From Erythrobacter longus (GTDB lineage: Bacteria; Pseudomonadota; Alphaproteobacteria; Sphingomonadales; Sphingomonadaceae): DNA of 64,000 nucleotides. A model generated the notes under the pieces. It ran no database searches and had not been told where the DNA came from. It saw only the letters and a list, made by a program, of their open reading frames with translations. The stretch spans positions 434,001 through 498,000 of the forward strand of contig NZ_JMIW01000001.1 in assembly GCF_000715015.1 (NCBI RefSeq). Reading direction: 5' to 3'. Of the stretch, positions 39,794 to 49,234 are shown piece after piece; position 1 is the first letter of the stretch; each line of letters starts with the position of its first letter. Position numbers and translations under genes: made by a program.

Positions 39794-40926
39794 GTCTGAC
39801 CTCCTGACGGCTGCGCTACTGGCGCAGCTTCAACGATTTCGCCAGGCGTCACACTTGCCGGCTCAACCACTGGCGCAGCGCTCGTAAAGTGACCGGTCGC
39901 CATCAGATAGCCGCTGATCACTGCGACAAAGCCAAGGCTCATCGGCAGGAACACCTTCCAGCCAAGCCGCATCAACTGGTCATAGCGATAACGCGGCACA
40001 GTCGCCCAGATCCAGCTGAACAGCAGGAAGAAGAAGAAAGTCTTCAAAAGGAACCAGATAAAGCCCGGCACATAATACAGCGGTGCCCACTCAAACGGTG
40101 GCAACCACCCGCCCATAAACAGGATCGCGCAAAGCGAACACATCAGCAGGATGTTCGCATACTCACCCAGCCAGAACAGCGCGAAGGCCATCGACGAATA
40201 TTCGGTCTGATAGCCAGCGACGAGCTCGGATTCGGCCTCTGTAAGGTCGAACGGTGCGCGCGCTGTCTCAGCCAAGGCCGAGATGAAGAACACCACAAAC
40301 ATCGGGAACAACAGCGGGTTAAAGAAGAACCCGTTGACGAAGCCAAGCCCGTGGCCGCGCTGTGCCTCGACAATACCGTTCATATTGAACGTGCCCGCCC
40401 ACAGGACAACGCACACGAGAATAAAGCCGATAGAGACCTCGTAAGAGATCATCTGAGCCGCCGCGCGCATGGCTGAGAAGAAGGGGTACTTCGAGTTCGA
40501 CGCCCATCCAGCCATCACCACGCCGTAAACGCCCAGCGAGCTGATCGCGAGGATGTAGAGAAGACCCACATTGATGTCTGCAAGCACCACGCCATCACCA
40601 AACGGGATCACCGCCCAAGCGGCGAGAGCGACGGTAAAAGTGATGATCGGCGCAAGCAGGAAGATAACCTTGTTCGCGGCGCTTGGAATAATGGTCTCTT
40701 GCAAGAACACCTTAAGCCCGTCAGCAAAGCTTTGCAGCAGACCAAACGGCCCCACCACATTGGGCCCGCGCCGAAGCATAATCGCGCCCAGCACCTTGCG
40801 GTCGACATAGATCACCATAGCAACGGCCAGCATGACGGGAAGCGCGATCAGGAGGATGCCCGAGATCGTGGCGATGAACCAGGCCCACTCATACGGAAGG
40901 CCAAGAGTTTCAAAGAACGCGGTCAT
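39790..40926 (-). CDS. nuoH: NADH-quinone oxidoreductase subunit H
   Basis: A 378-residue complex I subunit with about eight helices that forms much of the quinone tunnel. Motifs include [57 protein letters not shown] and [24 protein letters not shown] Pro/Val/Ala-rich C-terminal tail (about 345-378) extends past the last helix. It is separated from nuoG by a palindromic repeat. Confidence 0.97.
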   Translation of the reverse strand: MTAFFETLGLPYEWAWFIATISGILLIALPVMLAVAMVIYVDRKVLGAIMLRRGPNVVGPFGLLQSFADGLKVFLQETIIPSAANKVIFLLAPIITFTVALAAWAVIPFGDGVVLADINVGLLYILAISSLGVYGVVMAGWASNSKYPFFSAMRAAAQMISYEVSIGFILVCVVLWAGTFNMNGIVEAQRGHGLGFVNGFFFNPLLFPMFVVFFISALAETARAPFDLTEAESELVAGYQTEYSSMAFALFWLGEYANILLMCSLCAILFMGGWLPPFEWAPLYYVPGFIWFLLKTFFFFLLFSWIWATVPRYRYDQLMRLGWKVFLPMSLGFVAVISGYLMATGHFTSAAPVVEPASVTPGEIVEAAPVAQPSGGQT

Positions 40927-40941
40927 TTACTCGTCCCCTTC

Positions 40942-41012
40942 GTGATCTCCTGCGAAAGCAGGAGCCTATCTCCGGAGTTCGATGATGGCTTCCTGCTTTC
41001 GCAGGAAATCAC
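40942..41012. repeat. Palindromic repeat A in the nuoG-nuoH gap
   Basis: GTGATCTCCTGCGAAAGCAGGAGCC (40942-40966, written here as two arms) faces an inverse copy GGCTTCCTGCTTTCGCAGGAAATCAC (40988-41012) across a 22-bp spacer. Each arm also contains its own small stem (CTCCTGC/GCAGGAG). This GTGAT-CCTGCGAAAGCAGG form resembles the REP-like repeats common in alphaproteobacterial gaps. In RNA it would form a large hairpin between nuoG and nuoH. Confidence 0.75.
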
Positions 41013-41029
41013 AGGCGCGAGGGAAAGGC

Positions 41030-43045
41030 TCATTCCGCAGCCTCCTTCATTTCTTCGCCGTGGAGCAGTTCTGCCGAACATTGTTGCATCACAGCTGACG
41101 CGCGGGCGATAGGATTGGTGAGGTAGAAATCCTTGACCGGATAGGCGCTGATCACGCCTTCGGCCTTGGCCTTGCTGTCCGCTTTCGGAAGAGAGCCATA
41201 GTCGGCGAGAGCCTCTTCACCCAAAGCAGGCACCTCGGCAATCATAGCGCCTTGAAGCTGCTCAAAGCTGTCAAAGCCAACGCTTACGCCAATGGCATCG
41301 GCGAGAGCGCGCAGGATCGTCCAGTCTTCGCGCGCATCGCCGGGCGCAAACACCGCCTTTTCAGCGAACTGAACACGGCCTTCGGTGTTGACGTAAGTGC
41401 CATCTTTCTCGGCGTATGATGCGCCGGGCAGAATGATGTCAGCGTTATGCGCGCCCTTGTCGCCGTGGTGGCCGATGTAGACCTTGAGGCTGTCCGCAAA
41501 CGGCGCAAAGTCCATCTCGTCCGCACCAAGGCTGAAGAGCACTTTGGGTTTCGCCGCCGCGATATCCGCCATGCCGCCTTCTTGCGCATAGCCGAGCATC
41601 AACCCGCCCATGCGCGCCGCGCTCATATGGAGCACGTTGAAGCCGTTCCAATCGTCTTTCACGAGGCCAAACTTGTCGACAAGCTTCAGAGCTGCGCCAA
41701 GAGCACCCGCAGCCAAAGCCGCCCCGCCAAGGATCACCGCAGGGCGTGTCGCTGCCTTCATGGCATCGCCGAGAGCTTTTGGCACACGGTTCAGAACCTT
41801 GAGGTCTTGCCCAAGGAATTCCGCCGGATAAGTGGTCTCCCACTCTGGCCCCACTACAAAGACCTTCGCGCCGGCTTTCACAGCCTTGCGAATGCGGGCA
41901 TTCACCAAAGCTGCTTCCCAGCGGATGTGCGAACCAACGATCAGAATACAGTCAGCGGTCTCAATCCCGGCAAGGCCTGAGTTAAAGTTCACCGCCGCAA
42001 GGTTCGAGACGTCGTATGTCATGCCCGTTTGGCGACCTTCAAGCAGCGTCGATCCGCAAGCCTTCAAAAGAGCCTTGGCCGCAAACATGGTCTCACAATC
42101 GACCATATCGCCAGCGACCGCCGCGACGGAGGACTTGTCGCCCTCTAGCGCGCCAGCAATCGCCCCAAACGCCTCTGACCAATCAGATGCTGCAAGTTTG
42201 CCGTCTTTGCGAACGAACACCTTGTCCAAGCGCCGTTTCGTCAGGCCATCGACCTGATAGCGCGCTTTGTCCGACAGCCACTCCTCGTTCACATCATCAT
42301 TGATGCGAGGCAAAGCGCGCATGACTTCGCGGCCCTTTGAGTGGAGCGAAATGTTCGCGCCAACAGCGTCGGACACGTCAATGCTGAGCGTCCGCTTCAA
42401 TTCCCAAGGGCGCGCTTCAAACGCATAAGGACGCGAGGTGAGAGCACCAACTGGGCAAAGGTCGATCACATTCGCAGACAGCTCATGCGCCGCCGCCTTT
42501 TCCAGATAGGTCGTGATCTGCATATCTTCGCCGCGATACAGCGCGCCGATTTCATCCACGCCCGCGATCTCTTCAGAGAAGCGCACACAGCGGGTGCAGT
42601 GAATGCAGCGGGTCATCACCGTCTTGATCAGCGGACCCATGTACTTTTCGGTCACCGCGCGGCGGTTTTCTTTCGTGCGCGAGGAGCCGCGACCATAGGC
42701 GACCGCCTGATCCTGAAGATCGCACTCACCGCCCTGGTCGCAAATCGGGCAATCAAGCGGGTGATTGACGAGCAAGAACTCCATCACCCCTTCGCGCGCC
42801 TTTTTGACCATTGGCGTGTCGGTGCGGATCTCTTGCCCCTCGCTTGCAGGAAGCGCGCAAGACGCCTGAGGCTTAGGCGGCCCCGGCTTCACTTCGACCA
42901 GGCACATCCGGCAATTGCCCGCAATGGAAAGGCGCTCGTGATAGCAAAAGCGCGGAATTTCCTTGCCCGCTTGCTCGCAAGCCTGAAGGACAGTCGCGCC
43001 CTGGGGGACTTCGATTTCCTGACCGTCTACGGTTACCTTAGGCAT
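41030..43045 (-). CDS. nuoG: NADH-quinone oxidoreductase subunit G
   Basis: A 671-residue complex I subunit of the peripheral arm. The N-terminal [2Fe-2S] site uses Cys34, Cys45, Cys48 and Cys63. The His/Cys site of N5 lies in HPLDCPICDQGGECDLQ, and two further [4Fe-4S] sites are in CIHCTRC and NVIDLCPVGALT. The rest is a molybdopterin-oxidoreductase-like domain without cofactor. It starts one base before the lipoprotein gene's end is reached and follows that gene directly. Confidence 0.97.
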   Translation of the reverse strand: MPKVTVDGQEIEVPQGATVLQACEQAGKEIPRFCYHERLSIAGNCRMCLVEVKPGPPKPQASCALPASEGQEIRTDTPMVKKAREGVMEFLLVNHPLDCPICDQGGECDLQDQAVAYGRGSSRTKENRRAVTEKYMGPLIKTVMTRCIHCTRCVRFSEEIAGVDEIGALYRGEDMQITTYLEKAAAHELSANVIDLCPVGALTSRPYAFEARPWELKRTLSIDVSDAVGANISLHSKGREVMRALPRINDDVNEEWLSDKARYQVDGLTKRRLDKVFVRKDGKLAASDWSEAFGAIAGALEGDKSSVAAVAGDMVDCETMFAAKALLKACGSTLLEGRQTGMTYDVSNLAAVNFNSGLAGIETADCILIVGSHIRWEAALVNARIRKAVKAGAKVFVVGPEWETTYPAEFLGQDLKVLNRVPKALGDAMKAATRPAVILGGAALAAGALGAALKLVDKFGLVKDDWNGFNVLHMSAARMGGLMLGYAQEGGMADIAAAKPKVLFSLGADEMDFAPFADSLKVYIGHHGDKGAHNADIILPGASYAEKDGTYVNTEGRVQFAEKAVFAPGDAREDWTILRALADAIGVSVGFDSFEQLQGAMIAEVPALGEEALADYGSLPKADSKAKAEGVISAYPVKDFYLTNPIARASAVMQQCSAELLHGEEMKEAAE

Positions 43046-43046
43046 A

Positions 43047-43463
43047 TTATTCTGCCAATCTCTTTAGACGTGAAGAATACGCCTCACAGCCGCCGATGTT
43101 ACCGTCGAATTCCCAGTTCTTGATCCTGTTGTCGGGACCGACTGCAATGCGAACATTGCAATTGTAATTAGTCGGCACGTATGTCGTAGTGCCGGTGTTC
43201 GCCGAAAAGCTTGTGCCTCCGACTTGGCCATAGGTGTTTGAGGTCTGATACTGCGGCATGTTCACGGTGAACTCACGGCCCCATCCATAAACAGTATCCT
43301 CGCCGACGTGCATTTGGCCTTGAGGATACCCGAGCGTATCAATCGCTGCTTGTAGCGGTTGACCCATAAGCGTATTTAGGCCGGTCTCCATGTTTGAAAA
43401 CGTGGCGCATCCTGCGAGAGAGAGTGCGCCAATAGCCGAAGCAATTCCGAACTTAATCTTCAT
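43047..43463 (-). CDS. Putative lipoprotein between nuoF and nuoG
   Basis: A 138-residue protein with a lipoprotein signal (MKIKFGIASAIGALSLAGC). The mature part contains a repeated-looking GYPQGQMHVGEDTVYGWGREFTVNMPQY segment and ends CEAYSSRLKRLAE. It resembles small alphaproteobacterial outer-membrane lipoproteins, but I do not recognise a named family. I use ATG 43463; an upstream start five codons earlier lacks a signal-like N-terminus. It sits 1 bp upstream of nuoG and downstream of a repeat. Confidence 0.78.
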   Translation of the reverse strand: MKIKFGIASAIGALSLAGCATFSNMETGLNTLMGQPLQAAIDTLGYPQGQMHVGEDTVYGWGREFTVNMPQYQTSNTYGQVGGTSFSANTGTTTYVPTNYNCNVRIAVGPDNRIKNWEFDGNIGGCEAYSSRLKRLAE

Positions 43464-43501
43464 TTCAGTTCCCCTCATTTTCGGCGCTGATGTAAAAATT
43501 C

Positions 43502-43584
43502 GTCATTGCGAGCGTAGCGAAGCAATCCAGAGCGAAGCGCGAAACGGCTCTGGATTGCCGCGTCGCTTCGCTCCTCGCAATGAC
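43502..43584. repeat. Palindromic repeat B in the nuoF-lipoprotein gap
   Basis: The arms GTCATTGCGAGCGTAGCGAAGC and its inverse GCTTCGCTCCTCGCAATGAC enclose AATCCAGAGC ... GCTCTGGATT. The full element of 83 bp can fold into one long stem. The GTCATTGCGAG-CGAAGCAATCC pattern is a widespread dispersed bacterial repeat type. Confidence 0.8.
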
Positions 43585-43605
43585 AATGATTTAAAGCAAT
43601 ACACA

Positions 43606-44898
43606 TCATTCCGCAGCCTCCCGGAATTGTGCGTTGTGTTCTTCGATCCGGCGCTCAAGCTCGGGGCGGAAGTGGCGGATGAGGCCTTGAATTGGCCACG
43701 CTGCAGCATCGCCAAGCGCACAGATGGTGTGACCTTCGACCTGCTTGGTGACTTCATGGAGCATGTCGATCTCTTCGATCTCGGCATCGCCTGTGCGAAG
43801 CCGCTCCATCATGCGCCACATCCAACCGGTGCCTTCACGGCACGGCGTGCATTGGCCGCAGGATTCGTGCTTGTAGAAATAGCTGAGGCGAGAAATTGCG
43901 CGGACGATATCGGTGGACTTGTCCATCACGATAACTGCCGCCGTACCAAGGCCCGAGCCAAGCTCTTTCAGCCCGTCAAAATCCATCGGTGCTGAACGGA
44001 TTTGCTCAGCAGGCACCAGCGGAACCGAAGAACCGCCCGGAATAACCGCAAGCAGATTGTCCCAACCCCCAGTAATCCCACCGCAGTGCTTTTCAATCAG
44101 CTCTTCGAACGGAATGCTCATCTCTTCTTCAACCACGCAGGGTTTTTCCACGTGGCCGCTGATCTGGAACAGCTTGGTGCCCGCATTGCCCTCACGCCCG
44201 AAGCCCGCAAACCACGCACCCGAACGGCGCAGGATCGTGGGCACAACCGCGATGCTCTCAACATTGTTCACAGTCGTCGGACAGCCATAAAGCCCAGCGC
44301 CCGCCGGGAACGGCGGCTTCAAGCGCGGCTGACCCTTTTTGCCTTCAAGGCTTTCGATCATCGCGGTTTCTTCACCGCAAATGTAGGCGCCAGCACCCCG
44401 GTGCATGAACACATCGAAGTCATAGCCCGAACCGCTGGCGTTCTTGCCAATCAGTCCAGCGTCATACGCCTCGTCAATTGCGGCCTGCAGCGTCTCAGCC
44501 TCGCGGATGTATTCGCCGCGAATGTAGATGTAGGCAGCGCGTGCTCGCATGGCGAAACCGGCGATCAGCGCGCCTTCGACGAGCTTATGCGGATCGTGGC
44601 GGATAATTTCGCGGTCTTTGCAGGAACCCGGTTCGGATTCATCAGCATTGATGACGAGGAAGCTTGGCCGGCCATCCGCGCTGGTCTTGGGCATGAACGA
44701 CCATTTGAGACCGGTCGGGAAACCCGCCCCGCCCCGGCCACGCAGGCCGCTAGCTTTGATCTCTTCGATGATCGCATCTTGTCCGCGCTCAATCAGAGCT
44801 TTCGTACCATCCCAATCGCCGCGCTTTTGCGCCGCTTTAAGGCCCCAATCTTGGAAGCCATAAACATTGGTAAAGATGCGGTCTTTATCAGCCAGCAT
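43606..44898 (-). CDS. nuoF: NADH-quinone oxidoreductase subunit F
   Basis: A 430-residue NADH- and FMN-binding complex I subunit. [15 protein letters not shown] (NADH site), the FMN region with [13 protein letters not shown], and the N3 cluster motif [10 protein letters not shown] are present. It oxidises NADH in the cytoplasm. Its start overlaps the end of the last small membrane-protein gene by 11 bp. Confidence 0.98.
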   Translation of the reverse strand: MLADKDRIFTNVYGFQDWGLKAAQKRGDWDGTKALIERGQDAIIEEIKASGLRGRGGAGFPTGLKWSFMPKTSADGRPSFLVINADESEPGSCKDREIIRHDPHKLVEGALIAGFAMRARAAYIYIRGEYIREAETLQAAIDEAYDAGLIGKNASGSGYDFDVFMHRGAGAYICGEETAMIESLEGKKGQPRLKPPFPAGAGLYGCPTTVNNVESIAVVPTILRRSGAWFAGFGREGNAGTKLFQISGHVEKPCVVEEEMSIPFEELIEKHCGGITGGWDNLLAVIPGGSSVPLVPAEQIRSAPMDFDGLKELGSGLGTAAVIVMDKSTDIVRAISRLSYFYKHESCGQCTPCREGTGWMWRMMERLRTGDAEIEEIDMLHEVTKQVEGHTICALGDAAAWPIQGLIRHFRPELERRIEEHNAQFREAAE

Positions 44899-45088
44899 CG
44901 TTCGATCCTTCTCTCGTATTTGCCCCTTTGCGAGCCATCCGAAGCTGCCGCAAAGTCAAAACCTGAAACAATAAGCCCATCGCCATAAGACCAATGCCAA
45001 TCGGACGCTCACCGGTTGCCGACAGGTATGCGCCCGCGCCAAAGCCCACGAGCCCTGCAATCATAAAGGCGATGACGGCACCGTTCAT
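44888..45088 (-). CDS. Small membrane protein (66 aa) before nuoF
   Basis: A 66-residue protein with two predicted helices (about 3-22 and 28-46) and a charged tail. It overlaps the upstream 30-residue gene by ATGA and nuoF by 11 bp. No family recognised. The overlapping junctions on both sides argue it is translated as part of the nuo operon. Confidence 0.62.
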   Translation of the reverse strand: MNGAVIAFMIAGLVGFGAGAYLSATGERPIGIGLMAMGLLFQVLTLRQLRMARKGANTREGSNDAG

Positions 45089-45177
45089 TTGTCGTCATCC
45101 ATCGTCTTGGCGTTGACGACAAACAGCACCACCGCAAGCGCCAGCATGACGGAACCAAGGGCAATCCAAACGGCCAT
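45085..45177 (-). CDS. Single-helix microprotein (30 aa)
   Basis: A 30-residue protein, MAVWIALGSVMLALAVVLFV plus a short charged tail NAKTMDDDK. It would span the membrane once. Its ATG overlaps the preceding stop (TGATG), and its stop overlaps the next ATG (ATGA). It is too short for most gene finders. The case for it rests on context and hydrophobicity. Confidence 0.5.
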   Translation of the reverse strand: MAVWIALGSVMLALAVVLFVVNAKTMDDDK

Positions 45178-45317
45178 CACCCGATCACCCCTTGTTGATA
45201 CAGCCCCGTTGTGACGCCAAAAATCAACACAATCACTGCCACGCGCAGCAAGCCCATCAACGCCTTGTAGGCGATGAAGGCACCAGCGAGGGCAAGAATG
45301 ATTGTGACGATGTCCAT
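45177..45317 (-). CDS. Small membrane protein (46 aa)
   Basis: A 46-residue hydrophobic protein (MDIVTIILALAGAFIAYKAL ... YQQGVIG) with one or two helices. Start ATG overlaps the preceding TAA (TAATG), and its TGA overlaps the next ATG. No family recognised. Confidence 0.5.
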   Translation of the reverse strand: MDIVTIILALAGAFIAYKALMGLLRVAVIVLIFGVTTGLYQQGVIG

Positions 45318-45490
45318 TACCGCGCATCGTCCTTGCTCAACAGCTGACGCGCTGCGCCAACTCCGCCGAACAACACGCCAAGCAGGACCCAAACGACCCA
45401 GCCATCGCCAGAGAGGAATTCCCACACGGCGAGCGCAAAGAACAACAGGCCCACAGCGCCCATGCCAAGGTTGGTTTTGGGATTGGCCAT
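45317..45490 (-). CDS. Small membrane protein (57 aa)
   Basis: A 57-residue protein, MANPKTNLGMGAVGLLFFAL continuing with a helix and VVWVLLGVLFGGVGAARQLL, ending KDDAR. Two helices are predicted. The ATG overlaps the previous TAA and its TAA overlaps the next ATG. No family recognised. Confidence 0.55.
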   Translation of the reverse strand: MANPKTNLGMGAVGLLFFALAVWEFLSGDGWVVWVLLGVLFGGVGAARQLLSKDDAR

Positions 45491-45690
45491 TACCGATCTC
45501 CCCCGCTTTTCTGCCCTTCGTCTGCCTTAGGCAGGAAGATAAAACCAAGCACCGCAAATGGCAGGCCGATACCGATAAAGGCCGGGCCAAGTGTAAGGCC
45601 GAAGGTGACACAAAGGCTCAAGCCAAGGACCAAAAAGGTAATGGCGAGCGCGCGCTTTCCGGCGATTTTATCAGCTTGGGTGTCACCCAT
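45490..45690 (-). CDS. Small membrane protein (66 aa) after nuoE
   Basis: A 66-residue protein beginning MGDTQADKIAGKRALAITFL, with two helices (about 13-33 and 35-52) and a polar tail KADEGQKSGGDR. Its ATG overlaps the nuoE stop (TGATG); two earlier in-frame starts exist but would lie inside nuoE. First of five consecutive small genes. Confidence 0.6.
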   Translation of the reverse strand: MGDTQADKIAGKRALAITFLVLGLSLCVTFGLTLGPAFIGIGLPFAVLGFIFLPKADEGQKSGGDR

Positions 45691-46358
45691 CACCATTCCC
45701 CCCGGTAATCGTGATTGGCATCGACCATTTCTTTAAGAGTGGTGGGTCCGCCCGAAGGTTCTGACGTGTGACGTCCAGGCTCCTGCGTGCCTGCTTTCGG
45801 CGTTTCGCCAGCGGCGAGCGCATCAAGCACGGCGTCGAGGCGTTCAGGGGTCAGATCTTCGTAATTGTCATCGTTGATCTGGACCATAGGAGCGGTGGCG
45901 CAATTGCCCATGCACTCCACCTCGGTCAGCGTCCAAAGACCATCTTCGGAGACGTGGCCCATCTTCATGCCGCGCTTCTTGCAAGCGCTGATGATGTCGT
46001 CAGACCCGCGCAGCATACACGGCGTCGTGCCGCAGACCTGCACATGATATTTCCCGACCGGCTTCATATTGTACATGAAGTAAAAGGTCGCGACTTCGAG
46101 CACGCGGATCACCGGCACATCGATATATTTCGCAACATATTCGATGACAGGAAGCGGGAGCCAGCCTTGCGTATCGGTCTCTTCGCCCACCTGACGCTGA
46201 GCCAGATCGAGCAGCGGCATCGTCGCCGACTTCGCCCGGCCTTCGGGGTATTTGGCGATGTGGTAATCGGCCTTTTTCTTATTCTCTTTCGACCACTCAA
46301 AAGAGCCCCAGCGCGCGCGCAGTTCGGGGGTATCGGGTGCGGGTGTACGGTCAGCCAT
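45690..46358 (-). CDS. nuoE: NADH-quinone oxidoreductase subunit E
   Basis: A 222-residue thioredoxin-fold subunit carrying the [2Fe-2S] cluster N1a. Ligand motifs CGTTPC and ECMGNC are present along with KYHVQVCGTTPCMLRG. It is longer than E. coli NuoE by a C-terminal tail (about 175-222) with ETPKAGTQEPGR, as is common in alphaproteobacteria. It is followed with one base overlap by five tiny membrane-protein genes before nuoF. Confidence 0.97.
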   Translation of the reverse strand: MADRTPAPDTPELRARWGSFEWSKENKKKADYHIAKYPEGRAKSATMPLLDLAQRQVGEETDTQGWLPLPVIEYVAKYIDVPVIRVLEVATFYFMYNMKPVGKYHVQVCGTTPCMLRGSDDIISACKKRGMKMGHVSEDGLWTLTEVECMGNCATAPMVQINDDNYEDLTPERLDAVLDALAAGETPKAGTQEPGRHTSEPSGGPTTLKEMVDANHDYRGEW

Positions 46359-46374
46359 TTAGTTTCCTCCAACC

Positions 46375-46451
46375 GTCACCCCGGCGAAAGCCGGGGTCCA
46401 GAGCGGAGCCACTAGTGTTGCAAACTGGATTCCGGCCTTCGCCGGAATGAC
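46375..46451. repeat. Palindromic repeat C upstream of nuoE
   Basis: GTCACCCCGGCGAAAGCCGGGGTCCAG (46375-46401, two arms) faces CTGGATTCCGGCCTTCGCCGGAATGAC (46425-46451) across 23 bp. It is the GTCA-CCCCGGCGAAAGCCGGGG REP-like family found throughout alphaproteobacterial genomes. The arms themselves fold as small stems. Confidence 0.8.
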
Positions 46452-46471
46452 GAGAGATGGGTTGTGCGCGC

Positions 46472-46756
46472 TCATTCGAACGTCTCACTTTCGTCTTCTT
46501 TGTTACGCAGGGAGAGAAGCTGCCAACACACGGCCACGATCAAAGCTCCAATGCCATAGGGAACAATTCCAGCAGTCCAATTGATCGGGCCGCCATCAGC
46601 GCTCCCGAATGCAAATAGGGCAACAGCCAGCACAAAAGCGAACACGACCGTGGTCAGGCGGTATGCCGTACCTTCCTGAAAACGTCGCGTAAGCAAGCTA
46701 ACCAAAGCTGTTAGCAGCGTCATAGCTATGGCTGATCCGATTAAGAATGCAATCAC
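46472..46756 (-). CDS. Three-helix membrane protein after nuoD
   Basis: A 94-residue protein with three predicted helices (about 2-22, 33-51 and 60-82) and an acidic tail [10 protein letters not shown]. It overlaps nuoD by 4 bp, so it is coupled to the nuo operon. No family recognised, and no motif suggests a redox cofactor. Confidence 0.65.
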   Translation of the reverse strand: MIAFLIGSAIAMTLLTALVSLLTRRFQEGTAYRLTTVVFAFVLAVALFAFGSADGGPINWTAGIVPYGIGALIVAVCWQLLSLRNKEDESETFE

Positions 46757-47964
46757 CGGTCACACTCCCCAAACACGACATCAATCGCGCCAAGGATCGC
46801 GGTCGCATCGGCCAACATATGACCCTTCGTCATCATTTCCATGGCTTGAAGGTGTGAGAATGCCGTCGGGCGGATTTTGCAGCGGTAGGGTTTGTTTGTT
46901 CCATCGCTGACGAGGTAGACGCCGAACTCGCCCTTGGGGCTTTCGGTTGCGACGTAGACTTCGCCCGCTGGCACGTGGAAGCCTTCGGTGTAGAGCTTGA
47001 AGTGGTGGATCAAGCTTTCCATCGATTGCTTCATCTCGCCGCGCTTGGGCGGGGAGACTTTGCCATCGGTGCTCGCAATCGGGCCTTGCGGCATATCGCG
47101 GATACATTGCTTGATGATCTTGGCGCTCTCACGAACTTCCTTCACGCGCACCATGAAGCGGTCGTAGCAGTCCGAATTGGTGCCGACAGGAATGTCAAAC
47201 TCCATCCGGTCGTACACATCATATGGCTGCGATTTGCGCAGGTCCCATGGAATGCCAGCGGCACGGATCATTGGCCCCGAAAAGCCCCAGGCAATCGCAT
47301 CATCGCGGCCCACAATGGCGATATCGACATTGCGCTGCTTGAAGATGCGGTTGTCGATCACGAGGCTCATCGCGTCGTCAAACAGCTGGAAAAACCGGTT
47401 GTCGAGCCAATCGCCAATATCGACGAGAAGCTTCTCGGGCACATCCTGATGCACGCCGCCGGGGCGGAACCATGCCGAGTGCATGCGCGCACCCGATGCC
47501 CGTTCAAAGAAGTTGAGGCAATCCTCGCGCAGCTCAAACACCCAAAGGTTAGGCGTCATCGCGCCCACATCCATAACATGCGCGCCGATGTTCAGCATGT
47601 GGTTGCAGATACGGGTTAGCTCAGCAAACAGGACACGCAAATATTGCGCCCGCTCTGGAACTTCGATGTTCAGCAGCTTCTCGATCGCGAGCACGTATGA
47701 GTGCTCCTGACACAGCGGCGAACAGTAATCCAAGCGGTCAAAATACGGAAGCGCCTGAAGATAGGTCTTCTGCTCGATCAGCTTTTCGGTGCCGCGGTGG
47801 AGCAGGCCCACATGCGGGTCCACCCGCTCAACCACTTCGCCATCCAGCTCCATCACCATGCGAAGCACGCCGTGGGCTGCCGGGTGCTGTGGCCCGAAGT
47901 TCAGCGTGTAATTCTTGATGACTTCGCCGTTATTGGTGGGCGATTCTTCGATTTGGACGCTCAT
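46753..47964 (-). CDS. nuoD: NADH-quinone oxidoreductase subunit D
   Basis: A 403-residue 49-kDa-type subunit that forms the quinone-binding cavity with NuoB. Motifs are [67 protein letters not shown] and the C-terminal [14 protein letters not shown] end. It is separate from NuoC, as in alphaproteobacteria, and overlaps nuoC by 4 bp. Confidence 0.98.
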   Translation of the reverse strand: MSVQIEESPTNNGEVIKNYTLNFGPQHPAAHGVLRMVMELDGEVVERVDPHVGLLHRGTEKLIEQKTYLQALPYFDRLDYCSPLCQEHSYVLAIEKLLNIEVPERAQYLRVLFAELTRICNHMLNIGAHVMDVGAMTPNLWVFELREDCLNFFERASGARMHSAWFRPGGVHQDVPEKLLVDIGDWLDNRFFQLFDDAMSLVIDNRIFKQRNVDIAIVGRDDAIAWGFSGPMIRAAGIPWDLRKSQPYDVYDRMEFDIPVGTNSDCYDRFMVRVKEVRESAKIIKQCIRDMPQGPIASTDGKVSPPKRGEMKQSMESLIHHFKLYTEGFHVPAGEVYVATESPKGEFGVYLVSDGTNKPYRCKIRPTAFSHLQAMEMMTKGHMLADATAILGAIDVVFGECDR

Positions 47965-48725
47965 TCTTCGTCCTCCTCTTCAATTTCGATCTCGATCATA
48001 TTGGGCGGAACAGCATCCGTGCCTTCCGCCGCGTTCTCCCCAGCCCTGGCACCAGCGCCGGTGTCCGCCGGTTTCTCGGTCACTTTGGGCTTGTCCACCT
48101 GCGGCGCACCATCCGCCTTCTCATCACCGGGCAGCACGTAGTCCGAACCCTCCCACGGCGAGAGGAAGTCAAAGGTGCGCATATCCTGCGGCAGCTCAAC
48201 CGGCTCGTAGACAACGCGCTTTTCTTCTTCGGAATACCGCAATTCGGTATAGCCGGTCATCGGGAAGTCCTTGCGGAACGGGTGCCCTTCAAAGCCATAG
48301 TCGGTGAGGATGCGGCGAAGGTCCTGATTGCCCGCAAACACCACGCCATACATGTCAAAAACTTCGCGCTCCAACCAACCCGCATTGGGCCAAAGCGTCG
48401 TCACCGTAGGCACAGGGGTACTCGCATCGGTCGAACACTTCACCATCACCCGGTGGTTCTTCGTGAGCGAGAGCAGCATGTAGACAACCTCGAACCGCTC
48501 GGCACGGTCGGGGTAGTCAGCGCCCGCGATTTCCATCAACTGCTGATAATCGTGATCGTCTCTAAGCGTGCGAAGGACCGTCTCGATGTCGCCGCGCTTG
48601 GCGGAGAGGATAATCTCGCCGTGCTGCTCGCCCGACCCTTCAAGCCAAACGCTCAAAGAGCCGGCAAGAGCGTCGATCACGCCTTCATTAGAAGCGTATT
48701 TCGGAGCGGAGTGTACAACTGTCAT
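47961..48725 (-). CDS. nuoC: NADH-quinone oxidoreductase subunit C
   Basis: A 254-residue 30-kDa-type subunit. The complex I domain (about 30-200) includes [21 protein letters not shown] and [55 protein letters not shown]. The tail from about 200 to 254 is Lys/Ala/Asp-rich and ends in a run of Glu/Asp, longer than in most homologues. It overlaps the exported-protein gene and nuoD by 4 bp each. Confidence 0.96.
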   Translation of the reverse strand: MTVVHSAPKYASNEGVIDALAGSLSVWLEGSGEQHGEIILSAKRGDIETVLRTLRDDHDYQQLMEIAGADYPDRAERFEVVYMLLSLTKNHRVMVKCSTDASTPVPTVTTLWPNAGWLEREVFDMYGVVFAGNQDLRRILTDYGFEGHPFRKDFPMTGYTELRYSEEEKRVVYEPVELPQDMRTFDFLSPWEGSDYVLPGDEKADGAPQVDKPKVTEKPADTGAGARAGENAAEGTDAVPPNMIEIEIEEEDEE

Positions 48726-49234
48726 GGCCTAGTCACCTGCAAAGAACCCCATGAACGCACAAAAATATCTGAAATCGCCGCCTCAGCAGCCTCGCTTCCG
48801 TCCGTTTGAACATTCAGCATCACTGTACGGCCATCTTTCAGATCGACGATACCAACCGCGACCTTGCCATCAGAGGCGCGGCCTTCGCTGTAGAAGGCTT
48901 CATAGCCGCTAACCGATCCGTCGATGAGATAATCGGTCTCGGGGTCCTGCTCTAATCCCTGCCGGAGTACCTCCACAGACGCACCCGGGAAACCGAACCT
49001 CGAAAGCATATCGTTCTTCAGAACGAAGAGGAAAACCGTCACGCCGGACACATCACAGCGGACCGCCTCCACACCTTCGCGCTCTTTGACCTGAACAGCC
49101 TCTTTCGCACACGGCATTTCTACCGACGCCGTGTCGAACGTGGTCTGTGCGGCGCTCCACTGGACTGGCTGAGCCGCCAAAGGCGCTGCGAGCGCCGCGA
49201 GCACAATTGCAAGGAAGGTACGGTAAATCCTCAC
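48722..49234 (-). CDS. Exported protein of unknown function between nuoB and nuoC
   Basis: A 170-residue protein with a Sec signal peptide ([22 protein letters not shown]). Two mature Cys (near residues 40 and 60) may be linked, and no known domain is seen. It overlaps nuoB and nuoC by 4 bp each (ATGA), so translation is coupled on both sides. Location in the periplasm is inferred. Confidence 0.75.
   Translation of the reverse strand: MRIYRTFLAIVLAALAAPLAAQPVQWSAAQTTFDTASVEMPCAKEAVQVKEREGVEAVRCDVSGVTVFLFVLKNDMLSRFGFPGASVEVLRQGLEQDPETDYLIDGSVSGYEAFYSEGRASDGKVAVGIVDLKDGRTVMLNVQTDGSEAAEAAISDIFVRSWGSLQVTRP

Noticed and set aside
43390..43995. Open frame across repeat B
   Set aside because: The RHCERSEAIQSEARNG stretch is the translation of the repeat itself, a known artefact.
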